Assembly (NCBI RefSeq): GCF_003605635.1 | Contig: NZ_QMDW01000026.1 | Coordinates: forward strand, 1-35,938 | Direction: 5' to 3' | DNA from: Halonotius pteroides | GTDB taxonomy: Archaea > Halobacteriota > Halobacteria > Halobacteriales > Haloferacaceae | DNA length: 35,938 nt | Part shown: one piece after another, positions 6,944 to 13,873 of the stretch | How the letters are laid out: the number at the start of each line of letters is the position of its first letter | Numbering within the stretch: position 1 is the first letter of the stretch | Notes under the pieces: model-generated | What the model was told of the DNA's origin: nothing | Databases searched by the model: none | What the model saw: only the letters and a program-made list of their open reading frames with translations | Program-made: the position numbers and the translations under genes

Positions 6944-8155
6944 ATGCTCTCGCTTGCGGCAATACGTGCGGCCCGCGATCGCATCGCCGATGTGGCCCGC
7001 GTGACGCCGGTTCGCTACTCACACACCTTCTCGGAGCGAACCGGCGCGTCGGTCTCTCTCAAGCTAGAAAACGTCCAGCGGACGGGCGCGTTCAAGATCC
7101 GGGGCGCGCTCAACCGGATTGCGACGCTCTCTGATGCCGAACAGGCCGCCGGCGTCGTCACCGCCAGCGCGGGCAATCACGCCCAAGGCGTCGCCCTGGC
7201 AGCGACCCGTGCTGGTGTCGATGTGACGATCGTCATGCCGGAACACGCGCCGATCTCGAAGGTCAAAGCAACGCGTGGATATGGTGCCCGTGTCGTCCTC
7301 GACGGTGCTGACTACGCCGAGGCTCAAGCCCGCGCCCACGAGATCGAACACGAGGCGGGCCGCACCTACGTTCACGCCTTCGACGACGAGATGGTAATGG
7401 CCGGCCAAGGGACGATCGGCCTCGAAATCCTCGAACAGCAGCCTGACGTCGAAACCGTTGTCGTCCCCATCGGCGGTGGCGGCCTCATTTCCGGGATCGC
7501 CACCGCGATCACGAGCCAGCAGCCGGACGTCCGCGTTATCGGCGTCCAAGCTGAGGGTGCCTCCAGCGTTATCGACTCCCTTGAGGCCGGTGAGATCAAA
7601 TCCCGGGACAGCGTCGACACCGTCGCCGACGGGATCGCCACCCGCTCGGTTGGCGAGCAACCCTTCGAGATCATCCAAGAGCGTGTCGACGAGGTGGTGA
7701 CTGTCTCCGACGAGGAGATTGCCCTTGCGCTGACGCTGCTGCTTGAACGGAGCAAAACCGTCGTCGAGGGCGCGGGTGCGGTCGCGCTGTCGGCGCTGCT
7801 TGAGGGTCGCTTTGCATATGAGGAAGACGAGGTAATCGTCCCCGCACTGTGTGGCGGCAACATCGATATGAACGTGTTGACAACGGTGATCCTGCGGGGG
7901 ATGATCCAAATGGGGCGGTATCTGAAGATCCGCACCGTCCTCCCGGATCGCCCCGGCGCACTGGAGTCGTTGATCGAGATCATCGCCGACAAAGGTGCTA
8001 ATATCTACGAGATCCACCACGAACGCACCTCCCGGGAGGTCGGCATGAGCGACACCTCCGTCGAACTCGAACTCGAAACCCACGGGCCTGACCATGCCGC
8101 CGATCTGCTGGCGACACTTCGTGATGCGGGCTACACCGTTGACGTACGGAAGTGA
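6944..8155 (+). CDS. ilvA: Threonine ammonia-lyase with ACT domain
   Basis: A 403-residue PLP enzyme that converts threonine to 2-oxobutanoate and ammonia, the entry to isoleucine synthesis from threonine. The PLP lysine is K51 in TGAFKIRGALNR. The phosphate-binding glycine loop is VPIGGGGLISG, and ASAGNHAQG is the substrate loop. Residues about 325-403 form an ACT domain (KIRTVLPDRPGALESLIEII), as in the single-ACT threonine dehydratases. That domain often binds a regulatory amino acid. A ridA gene follows 39 bases downstream; RidA handles the enamine/imine released by this enzyme type. Confidence 0.95.
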   Translation: MLSLAAIRAARDRIADVARVTPVRYSHTFSERTGASVSLKLENVQRTGAFKIRGALNRIATLSDAEQAAGVVTASAGNHAQGVALAATRAGVDVTIVMPEHAPISKVKATRGYGARVVLDGADYAEAQARAHEIEHEAGRTYVHAFDDEMVMAGQGTIGLEILEQQPDVETVVVPIGGGGLISGIATAITSQQPDVRVIGVQAEGASSVIDSLEAGEIKSRDSVDTVADGIATRSVGEQPFEIIQERVDEVVTVSDEEIALALTLLLERSKTVVEGAGAVALSALLEGRFAYEEDEVIVPALCGGNIDMNVLTTVILRGMIQMGRYLKIRTVLPDRPGALESLIEIIADKGANIYEIHHERTSREVGMSDTSVELELETHGPDHAADLLATLRDAGYTVDVRK

Positions 8156-8194
8156 GGGGGCGGATTTATTCGCCTCGATCACCCACCCGAAGCC

Positions 8195-8581
8195 ATGAAA
8201 CGAACCATCAGCACCGACGACGCCCCCGAAGCCGTGGGTGCCTACAGCCAAGCGACGACCGACGGCTCGACGCTCTACACCGCTGGTCAGATCCCCCTCA
8301 CGCCCGACGGCGACCTCCACGCCGACGCCGACATCGCCACCCAGACCGAACTCGCCCTCGACAACGTCATGGCGATCCTCGCGGCTGAGGATCTCGCCGC
8401 CGAGCATATCCTCAAAACGACGGTCTTTCTGGCCGATATCGACGACTTCGGCGCAATGAACGAGACATACGAGACGTACTTCGCTGCCGCCCCGCCGGCT
8501 CGCAGCGCGGTCGAGGCAGGCGCGCTCCCGAAGGGTGTCGGCGTCGAGATCGAGGCCGTGGCGACGTATCCGGAGGCGTGA
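8195..8581 (+). CDS. ridA: RidA family 2-iminobutanoate/2-iminopropanoate deaminase
   Basis: A 128-residue YjgF/YER057c/UK114 protein. RidA hydrolyses the 2-aminoacrylate and 2-aminocrotonate (imine forms) made by PLP dehydratases such as IlvA, protecting PLP enzymes from damage. The signature runs PPARSAVEAGALPKGVGVEIE, with R103 in the position of the carboxylate-binding arginine. Preceding ilvA fits this job directly. A TATA-like GGATTTATT (about 8161-8169) sits about 30 bases before the ATG, so it may also have its own leaderless promoter. Its stop overlaps the next start (GTGA). Confidence 0.93.
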   Translation: MKRTISTDDAPEAVGAYSQATTDGSTLYTAGQIPLTPDGDLHADADIATQTELALDNVMAILAAEDLAAEHILKTTVFLADIDDFGAMNETYETYFAAAPPARSAVEAGALPKGVGVEIEAVATYPEA

Positions 8582-8784
8582 GCCCACGTCGCACATCGAG
8601 CCTGTTGTGGGGGCTCGTCGGCGCGCTGTTGTTTCTTGTCCTCGCCGTGGGCTACCGTCTTGCCGGCGGTTCGCTGCCGATCGGCGTCGGCGGACTCGCC
8701 GGGCTCGGCCTTGCTGTCGGTGGCGTCGTCGCCGTTGCCGCGGCGATCATCGAACCACGGCTGGCCGGGAAGGGAAGGACTTAA
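8578..8784 (+). CDS. Small two-helix membrane protein
   Basis: A 68-residue protein starting at GTG 8578, overlapping the ridA stop (GTGA). After a short basic N-terminus (SPRRTSS) it has two hydrophobic segments, about residues 9-28 and 36-58, joined by a glycine-rich turn, and a basic tail (EPRLAGKGRT). It is probably an inner-membrane hairpin with both ends inside by the positive-inside rule. I do not recognise a function. The overlap with ridA suggests cotranslation in an ilvA-ridA unit. Confidence 0.65.
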   Translation: MSPRRTSSLLWGLVGALLFLVLAVGYRLAGGSLPIGVGGLAGLGLAVGGVVAVAAAIIEPRLAGKGRT

Positions 8785-8811
8785 AATCGCCACCGCGATA
8801 GGGACAGACGG

Positions 8812-8892
8812 GCCAGGATGGCCGAGTGGTAAGGCGCACGCCTGGAAAGCGTGTTCCCTTTGGGATCCGGGGTTCAAATCCCTGTCCTGGCG
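8812..8892 (+). tRNA. tRNA-Ser (anticodon GGA)
   Basis: An 81-base class II tRNA. The acceptor stem GCCAGGA (8812-8818) pairs perfectly with TCCTGGC (8885-8891), with discriminator G at 8892. The anticodon stem CACGC/GCGTG encloses the loop CTGGAAA with anticodon GGA (serine). A long variable arm (TTCCCTTTGGGATCC) is as expected for tRNA-Ser. The T arm has TTCAAAT in the loop. CCA is not encoded. No intron is seen. The 3' part from 8872 is copied twice more downstream. Confidence 0.95.
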
Positions 8893-9166
8893 TTTCTGAC
8901 GGGTCAGCACCCACCAGCGGCGCGTTTTATCGCGCCGTGACCACCGCTGATCCGGAAACGCTGACTGACAGGATTTGAGCAGCGAGCGACCGTAGGGAGT
9001 GAGTGAGTTCAAATCCCTGTCCTGGCGTTTCTGACGGGTCAGCACCCACCAGCGGCGCGTTTTATCGCGCCGTGACCACCGCTGATCCGGAATCGCCGAC
9101 TGACAGGAGTTGAACACGGAACGAAGTGAGCGGAGCGGCTGCGTTCACATCCTTATGCTGGCATTT
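8872..9166 (+). repeat. Tandem ~135-bp repeats seeded from tRNA-Ser 3' end
   Basis: Bases 8872-8978 and 9007-9113 are direct repeats: 107 bases with three differences. Each starts in the T arm of the tRNA (GTTCAAATCCC) and contains the whole 3' acceptor strand plus about 87 bases of downstream DNA. A third, degenerate copy of the tRNA 3' end (19 of 24 matches) lies at 9143-9166, again about 136 bases on. Each full copy contains the hairpin GGCGCG-TTTTAT-CGCGCC. Such copies of a tRNA 3' end are what integrases leave as attL/attR scars, but no integrase gene is present here. Confidence 0.85.
8914..8940 (+). terminator. Hairpin after tRNA-Ser
   Basis: GGCGCG-TTTTAT-CGCGCC forms a perfect 6-bp stem within the repeat unit about 25-45 bases after the tRNA 3' end. 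It may end or protect the tRNA transcript. The same hairpin recurs in the second repeat copy (about 9054-9071). No long T tract follows, so its terminator role is uncertain. Confidence 0.35.
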
Positions 9167-9183
9167 TTCGGACAACAACCGTT

Positions 9184-10869
9184 TTAGCTCTCGTCGAGCA
9201 CGTCCAGTACCTCGGCCCGTGTCTCACAGGCCAGCGCGTCGGCAGCGAGGTCGTTGGCGGCGTCGGTCGCGGCTTGCTGTACCTGCTGTTTCACCGCCGG
9301 CACCGTCACCGCACTCATACTGAGTTCATCGAGGCCGAGGCCGACAAGTAACTCCGTGAGGTCGGGGTCGCCGGCCATCTCGCCGCACATGCCGACCCAG
9401 GCGTCGTTGCCGTCGGCCGCCGAGACCGTCCGGTCGATGGCGCGCAACACCGCCGGATACAGCGGGTCGTGGTAGTCGGCGACGGCGTCATTCTCGCGGT
9501 CGACGGCGATCACGTACTGTGTGAGGTCGTTGGTGCCGATACTGAGGAAGTCGAGTCGCGCAGCCAAGCTGTCGGCAAGAAACGCGGCCGCCGGCGTTTC
9601 GATCATCACGCCGAGTTCCGGCATCGCGTAGTCGACGCCCTCGCCGTCAAGCTCGGCGGCGACCGATTCGACGCGTTCGATGGCGGCTTCGACCTCCTCG
9701 ATCTGTGTCGCCATCGGGAACATCACCGCGAGGTCGTCGCCATGCTCGCTGGCCGCCGCCCGCAGCAACGCACGCAACTGTGTCTCGAAGAGATCGCTGT
9801 GGGCTTCCAACGAGAGCCGAATCCCGCGTTGCCCAAGGAAGGGGTTTGTTTCCTCTGGAAGGTCGAGATACGACACGTCCTTGTCGCCGCCGATATCCAG
9901 CGTTCGAACGACGATCCGATCGTCCGGGAACGCTTCCAGCACGGTCGTGATCGCGTCGTACTGTTCGGCCTCATCGGGTGGCCGCTCACGATCCAAAAAC
10001 AGAAATTCGCTACGAAAGAGGCCGATCCCGTCGGCACCGCGGGCGACGGCCGGATCGAGTTCCGCCCTGCCGCCGATGTTGGCGGCGACCTCGATCTGCT
10101 TCCCGTCATCGGTCGACACCGTCTCCTCGACGACCGGGGCGTCAACGCCGCCGGCGGCCGCCCGCTCGTCTTCGTCGGGATCGACAACCACGCTACCGCT
10201 CTCGCCGTCGACAAGCACGTCCGCGCCTGCTTCGATCTCGGTCAGCTCCTCGCCGACGCCGACGACCGCTGGGATCGCCAGCGAGCGGGCGATAATCGCG
10301 GCATGAGAGGTGCGCCCGCCGGTGACGGTGGCGATGCCGGCGACCGACTCGGGATCGAGCGTTGCGGTATCACTCGGGGTGAGGCGCTCGGCTAGCAGGA
10401 TCGTGCCGGCTGGCAACGCCGAGAGATCGACGGTCTCGACGTCCAACAGTGTCCGGAGGAGTCGATTCCGGATATCACGCAGATCGCCGGCACGCTCGGC
10501 CATCCGGCCGTCCATCCCCTCGAACTGAGCGATCGCCTCCCCAAACCGATCGTCGACGGCGTGTTCGGCCGGTGTGCCCTCGCCGATCGCGCCTTCGATG
10601 TCGTCGACGAGTTGGGGATCATCGAGAAACTGGAGGTGGGCCTCGAAGACGGCGGCTTCGTCCTCGCCGACGCGCTCGGCGGCCTGCTGGCGGGCCTGTT
10701 CGATCTGCTGGCGGGCGGTCGCTTGGGCGTCCTCGAAGCGGGCCTGTTCGGCGTCGCTGTCGACCGCGCTTGGGTCGGGTTGCTCAGGCAGCGTCAGATC
10801 ACCGGGTCGGTACCAGCGGGCGGTGCCGACACCGGATAGCGGTGTGCTCCCGATGCCGCTGCGCTTCAT
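9184..10869 (-). CDS. ptsI: PTS enzyme I (PEP-protein phosphotransferase)
   Basis: A 561-residue enzyme I, which takes phosphate from phosphoenolpyruvate onto a histidine and passes it to HPr. The phospho-histidine lies in GGRTSHAAIIARSL (about residue 190). The C-terminal PEP-binding barrel has the motif DFLSIGTNDLTQY and the active-site cysteine in GMCGEMAGD. The N-terminal helical HPr-binding part is rich in Q/A/E. It overlaps ptsH by four bases. In haloarchaea the PTS supports fructose uptake and dihydroxyacetone phosphorylation, but no EII or DhaKLM gene is in this window. Confidence 0.94.
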   Translation of the reverse strand: MKRSGIGSTPLSGVGTARWYRPGDLTLPEQPDPSAVDSDAEQARFEDAQATARQQIEQARQQAAERVGEDEAAVFEAHLQFLDDPQLVDDIEGAIGEGTPAEHAVDDRFGEAIAQFEGMDGRMAERAGDLRDIRNRLLRTLLDVETVDLSALPAGTILLAERLTPSDTATLDPESVAGIATVTGGRTSHAAIIARSLAIPAVVGVGEELTEIEAGADVLVDGESGSVVVDPDEDERAAAGGVDAPVVEETVSTDDGKQIEVAANIGGRAELDPAVARGADGIGLFRSEFLFLDRERPPDEAEQYDAITTVLEAFPDDRIVVRTLDIGGDKDVSYLDLPEETNPFLGQRGIRLSLEAHSDLFETQLRALLRAAASEHGDDLAVMFPMATQIEEVEAAIERVESVAAELDGEGVDYAMPELGVMIETPAAAFLADSLAARLDFLSIGTNDLTQYVIAVDRENDAVADYHDPLYPAVLRAIDRTVSAADGNDAWVGMCGEMAGDPDLTELLVGLGLDELSMSAVTVPAVKQQVQQAATDAANDLAADALACETRAEVLDVLDES

Positions 10870-11153
10870 TCGCTGTCTTCCTCCTCGTCTTCGACCGGCG
10901 TTGTCAACAGCGCTTCGAGTTCGTCGAGCGCAGCCTCAGCGTCGTCGCCGTCGGCGGTGATCCGCACCGACTCGCCGTGTTCGATGCTCAGCCCGGTCAC
11001 CGCGAGCATGCTGTTTGCACCCACGGCGTCGCCGCCGCCGGCCCGGCCGACTGTGATTTCACTATCGAATCGATTTGCCGCCTGGACAAGTTGTGAGGCC
11101 GGCCGTGCGTGCAATCCGGCGTCCGGAACCACCTCGACGATTCGTTCCATCAT
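10866..11153 (-). CDS. ptsH: PTS phosphocarrier protein HPr
   Basis: A 95-residue HPr. The phosphorylated histidine is H15 in DAGLHARPAS, with the conserved arginine at 17. A serine at position 48 (GANSMLAVTGL) lies where bacterial HPr has regulatory Ser46, though no HPr kinase is seen here. A 10-residue acidic tail (VEDEEEDSE) is typical of halophile adaptation. It is the first gene of a ptsH-ptsI unit with a four-base overlap. An adjacent second Met gives an alternative start one codon later. Confidence 0.93.
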   Translation of the reverse strand: MMERIVEVVPDAGLHARPASQLVQAANRFDSEITVGRAGGGDAVGANSMLAVTGLSIEHGESVRITADGDDAEAALDELEALLTTPVEDEEEDSE

Positions 11154-11222
11154 GCCCTGATTTAGCTGGTAGGCTCTTACAATGTTTGCCGCCGTGGTGA
11201 CAGGTTTCCCGTCGGCGGGGTG

Positions 11223-12581
11223 TTATTCCACGGCCGCCCGCACCACGTCGGCGAGATCGGTCGCCAGTTCCTCGGCGCGGTCGGCGGTTGTCGCCTCGGC
11301 GACGATCCGGATCTTCGGCTCGGTGCCGCTGGGTCGCACCAATACCCACGAGTTGCCGTACTCGAGGCGGTAGCCGTCGAGCGTTGAGATCTCGGCGTCG
11401 GCGGCATGAACGTACTCCTCGGCGGCCGACAGCATCGTCCGGCGTTCGGCCTCGCTGCCGTAGGCGAGATTAACCCGTGTGCTGTGGTAGTCCTGATACG
11501 GGGCGACGACCTCGCTGGCCGGCGTGTCGGCGATCAGTTCGAGGAACTTCGCGCCGATATACGGGCCGTCACGGACGAGGCGGTGATTCGGGAAGAAGAC
11601 GCCGCCGTTGCCCTCGCCGGCGATGGGAACGGTCTCACCGGCCGTCCACAGCTCCTTGATCCGGGTGATGATGTGTGTCGCGCCGATCGGTGTGAGCGCC
11701 AACTCGGCGTCGACGCGCTCACAGACATCGACCAACCGCTGGGAGACGTTGACCGCGGCGACGGTGTGGTCGCCGGCCGATAGCTCGCGTGCAGCTAGGG
11801 CAGCCAGTGAGGCGTCGCCGTCGATGAACCGACCCTGTTCGTCGAAAAACACCGAGCGGTCGGCATCGCCGTCGTGGGCGATCCCAACATCGGCGTCGGC
11901 GGCCTCGACGAGCCGACCGAGGTCATCGAGATTTTCCGGGACTGGCTCGGGCATCCGGCCGGGGAACCGCCCGTCGAGTTGGGCGTTGACGGTGACAACC
12001 TCACACCCTAATTCGCGGTAAAATTCCGGGCTGACTACACCGCCGGCACCGTGGCCGGGGTCGAGCGCGACTGTGAGGTCGGCGTCGGCGATGCGCTCGG
12101 TGTCGATGGCGTCGAGCAGCGACTGTTGATAGGTGGCGTTGGCGGTGTCGACCTCGCGGCTCTCGCCGACGAGCTCCCACGGCACAAGATCAAACTCCTC
12201 GCCGAGGGCGTGGGCTTCGATCCGTTCTAAGCGGTCGATCGAGAGCTCGATCCCGTCGGCACCGATGAGCTTGATGCCGTTGTACTCCGGCGGATTGTGC
12301 GAGGCCGTCAGCATCACCCCCGGGATCGCTTCCTGTTCGCAGTACCGCCCGATCGCCGGCGTTGGCGTTAGCCCGAGGCGGTCGACATCGAGGCCGACAC
12401 CGGCCAGCCCCGAGGCGGTGGCATCGGCGAACATCTGTCCGGTCAGGCGGGTGTCGGTGGCGACGGCGGCGCGGTCGGCCTCCCAGACCGTCCCGGCGGC
12501 TTGGGCAACCTGCAGCACGAACTCGGGGGTGAGTTCGGTGCCGGCGATCCCGCGGGCTCCACTGGAGCCGAACACTTCCAT
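11223..12581 (-). CDS. glmM: Phosphohexomutase, probable phosphoglucosamine mutase
   Basis: A 452-residue alpha-D-phosphohexomutase. The phosphoserine loop is LTASHNPPEYNG with the active serine S94. The Mg2+ loop is AHDGDADRSVFF, the sugar-specificity loop is GEGNGG, and the phosphate-binding loop is RPSGTEPKIRIV near the C-terminus. The start MEVFGSSGARG resembles archaeal GlmM-type enzymes, which interconvert glucosamine-6-P and glucosamine-1-P for UDP-GlcNAc synthesis. Phosphomannomutase activity cannot be excluded. A second, distinct mutase lies at 13874-15247, and pcn is between them. Confidence 0.85.
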   Translation of the reverse strand: MEVFGSSGARGIAGTELTPEFVLQVAQAAGTVWEADRAAVATDTRLTGQMFADATASGLAGVGLDVDRLGLTPTPAIGRYCEQEAIPGVMLTASHNPPEYNGIKLIGADGIELSIDRLERIEAHALGEEFDLVPWELVGESREVDTANATYQQSLLDAIDTERIADADLTVALDPGHGAGGVVSPEFYRELGCEVVTVNAQLDGRFPGRMPEPVPENLDDLGRLVEAADADVGIAHDGDADRSVFFDEQGRFIDGDASLAALAARELSAGDHTVAAVNVSQRLVDVCERVDAELALTPIGATHIITRIKELWTAGETVPIAGEGNGGVFFPNHRLVRDGPYIGAKFLELIADTPASEVVAPYQDYHSTRVNLAYGSEAERRTMLSAAEEYVHAADAEISTLDGYRLEYGNSWVLVRPSGTEPKIRIVAEATTADRAEELATDLADVVRAAVE

Positions 12582-12663
12582 ACCTACGCCTCAAGCGGGC
12601 GGGTAAAATCGGTTGCGGCCTGCCGCTGTCAGCCTGCCACGCCAGCCGGTGCGTCTACACTCG

Positions 12664-13407
12664 TCAGTCGCTTTGGATCCGCGGGGCGAGCATGTAGGTA
12701 ACTTGGCCGAGGGCTTCGGCAAACTCATAGTGGAGTTTGACGGGGAACTCCTCGCCGAGCTCGGTCGTGACCTCGGCTGCCTTCGGGATCGCCTTGTTCA
12801 TATCCTTCAGATAGTCGAGTGAGAACAGGGAGTCGGCCGCGCCGGCGGTGAGATCGATCAGATCGTCGCTGTCGAGTTTGAGATCCACGTCGTCGGTGTC
12901 GCCCTCGGCTTCGATATAAAACGCTTCATCGTCGGGATCGACGCGAAGCGCGATGTGGTCGCTGACCATATCGGCGGCGGTGATCCCGCGGCTGAGTTGG
13001 CTGCCCTCCAAGACGATCTCCGCCGAGAGATCGAGATCCGGGATGTCGGGTTCCTGACGGATCGAATCGGGGTCGATCAGCGCAAGGGTATACGAGAGGC
13101 CGTCGATCTGGATGTGGAGCTTGCGGGTTTCTTCGTCGAGTTCGAGATGAATGAGGTCGCCGCTGTTTGCCATCCCGGCGATATCTTCGAGTCGACCGAG
13201 GTTGACGCCGATGACGCCGCCGTCGGCCTCGTAGGACTCAAAGGCGGCTGCCGCCAGCGAGAGGTCGACCATCCCGACGTTGGCAGGGTCGACGGCGCGG
13301 ATGGCGAACTCCGCTTCGTTCAGCCGGATCTTACACTCGTCAACCAACACGCTCACCGAGTCAAGCGCGTCCTTGAGCGTGTCAGCACTCACGATGGCCT
13401 TGAACAT
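12664..13407 (-). CDS. pcn: DNA polymerase sliding clamp PCNA
   Basis: A 247-residue PCNA, the trimeric ring that tethers replicative polymerases, FEN1, ligase and other partners to DNA. It begins [21 protein letters not shown] and has the expected interdomain connecting region ([28 protein letters not shown]) and the C-terminal YMLAPRIQ strand. It is very acidic, as in other haloarchaea. A TATA-like TTTTTAT (complement of 13430-13436) is centred 26 bases before the ATG, so the message is probably leaderless. That promoter sequence is duplicated exactly 388 bases upstream. Confidence 0.96.
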   Translation of the reverse strand: MFKAIVSADTLKDALDSVSVLVDECKIRLNEAEFAIRAVDPANVGMVDLSLAAAAFESYEADGGVIGVNLGRLEDIAGMANSGDLIHLELDEETRKLHIQIDGLSYTLALIDPDSIRQEPDIPDLDLSAEIVLEGSQLSRGITAADMVSDHIALRVDPDDEAFYIEAEGDTDDVDLKLDSDDLIDLTAGAADSLFSLDYLKDMNKAIPKAAEVTTELGEEFPVKLHYEFAEALGQVTYMLAPRIQSD

Positions 13408-13429
13408 GCTGCGGGGTACGAAAGCCCGG

Positions 13430-13456
13430 ATAAAAAGACACCCGGTTTACACACCG
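13430..13456 (-). promoter_or_regulatory. pcn promoter, first copy of a 27-bp direct repeat
   Basis: These 27 bases are identical to 13818-13844. On the minus strand they contain an upstream half-palindrome around CGGTGTGTAAACCGGG and end in the TATA-like TTTTTAT, 26 bases from the pcn start codon. The palindromic part may bind a regulator common to both copies. Confidence 0.7.
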
Positions 13457-13601
13457 TTTCGCCGACATCAGGCTGTTTGTAGGTTCTATGGCAAATTACA
13501 TCAATGAGGAGTGTCTACTAGTAGACGGAGACACCAAGTCTCCATGGTATACAGGCCAGTGGAACATCCGAGAGGATGATAGAATCAGCGGCCTGAACCC
13601 C

Positions 13602-13643
13602 AAAAAAAGGAGACCAGTCGACAGCGAGTCACTCGCCGTCGAC
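13602..13643 (-). terminator. Hairpin plus T tract ending the small minus-strand unit
   Basis: Bases 13617-13643 form a near-perfect palindrome (arms GTCGAC and GCGAGT against ACTCGC and GTCGAC). On the minus strand it is followed by TGGTCTCC and a run of seven T (complement of 13602-13608). The stop codon of the 42-residue frame lies in the hairpin tip. This looks like a strong factor-independent terminator. Confidence 0.65.
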
Positions 13644-13757
13644 AGCCGACGTAACAGCGATCATCAGCACGACGGTTCCGACCGGCCTACCAAACAGGAC
13701 GAGAACTGTCCCGCAGATGATCGCTGCAATTTGCGGTTTTTCGGAGATGCTACTCAC
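13629..13757 (-). CDS. Possible 42-residue membrane protein
   Basis: A GTG-initiated frame of 42 residues (VSSISEKPQIAAIICG…) with a hydrophobic stretch of about 25 residues (IAAIICGTVLVLF, then VGTVVLMIAVTSAV) broken by GRP, and a short acidic end (VDGE). The start lies inside a perfect 8-base anti-16S match GGAGGTGA (complement of 13754-13761) and overlaps the stop of a 15-codon upstream frame. Translation may therefore depend on termination-reinitiation. A promoter copied from pcn lies upstream and a hairpin terminator downstream. I recognise no family. A small RNA is the main alternative. Confidence 0.4.
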   Translation of the reverse strand: MSSISEKPQIAAIICGTVLVLFGRPVGTVVLMIAVTSAVDGE

Positions 13758-13797
13758 CTCCCAGGTCAGCTTGTTTTGTGACGCGACCCAACGTCAT
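13750..13797 (-). CDS. Possible 15-codon leaderless upstream frame
   Basis: ATG at 13797 lies about 24 bases after the TATA-like box at 13818-13824, the same geometry as pcn, so it should sit at the 5' end of the transcript. The frame reads MTLGRVTKQADLGGE and stops at TAG (13750-13752), overlapping the GTG of the 42-residue frame. It contains the GGAGGTGA anti-16S match near its end. It could be a regulatory upstream peptide, or the true N-terminus of one protein separated by a frameshift. Confidence 0.3.
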   Translation of the reverse strand: MTLGRVTKQADLGGE

Positions 13798-13817
13798 TAT
13801 TTTGCAGCGAAGCGTCA

Positions 13818-13844
13818 ATAAAAAGACACCCGGTTTACACACCG
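13818..13844 (-). promoter_or_regulatory. Second copy of the pcn promoter repeat
   Basis: Exactly identical to 13430-13456 (27 of 27 bases). Here the palindrome is complete: CCCGGT-TTACAC-ACCGGG (13829-13846). On the minus strand the TATA-like TTTTTAT lies about 24 bases before the ATG at 13797. It should drive the small unit that ends at the hairpin near 13602. Confidence 0.65.
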
Positions 13845-13873
13845 GGCCACCGCAGTCGGCAGGCGGTGAAAAC

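Noticed and set aside
6729-7004. 91-codon plus-strand frame overlapping the ilvA start
   Set aside because: It contains several promoter-like AT stretches and extends into ilvA in another frame; it is not acidic.
7064-8596. 510-codon open frame on the minus strand
   Set aside because: It is the antisense shadow of ilvA and ridA, both of which have clear family motifs; long antisense frames are usual in GC-rich haloarchaeal genes.
8287-9117. 276-codon minus-strand frame with an internally repeated peptide
   Set aside because: The repeated peptide is just the tRNA-Ser-derived DNA repeat read backwards, fused to antisense ridA; it crosses the tRNA gene.
9469-10395. 308-codon plus-strand frame
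   Set aside because: Antisense of ptsI, whose active-site motifs are unambiguous.
13488-13781. 97-codon plus-strand frame (starts MANYINEECLLVDGDTK)
   Set aside because: It runs through the hairpin terminator and the small minus-strand unit, has no recognisable family and a poor promoter; the minus-strand reading explains the region better, though I cannot exclude it fully.
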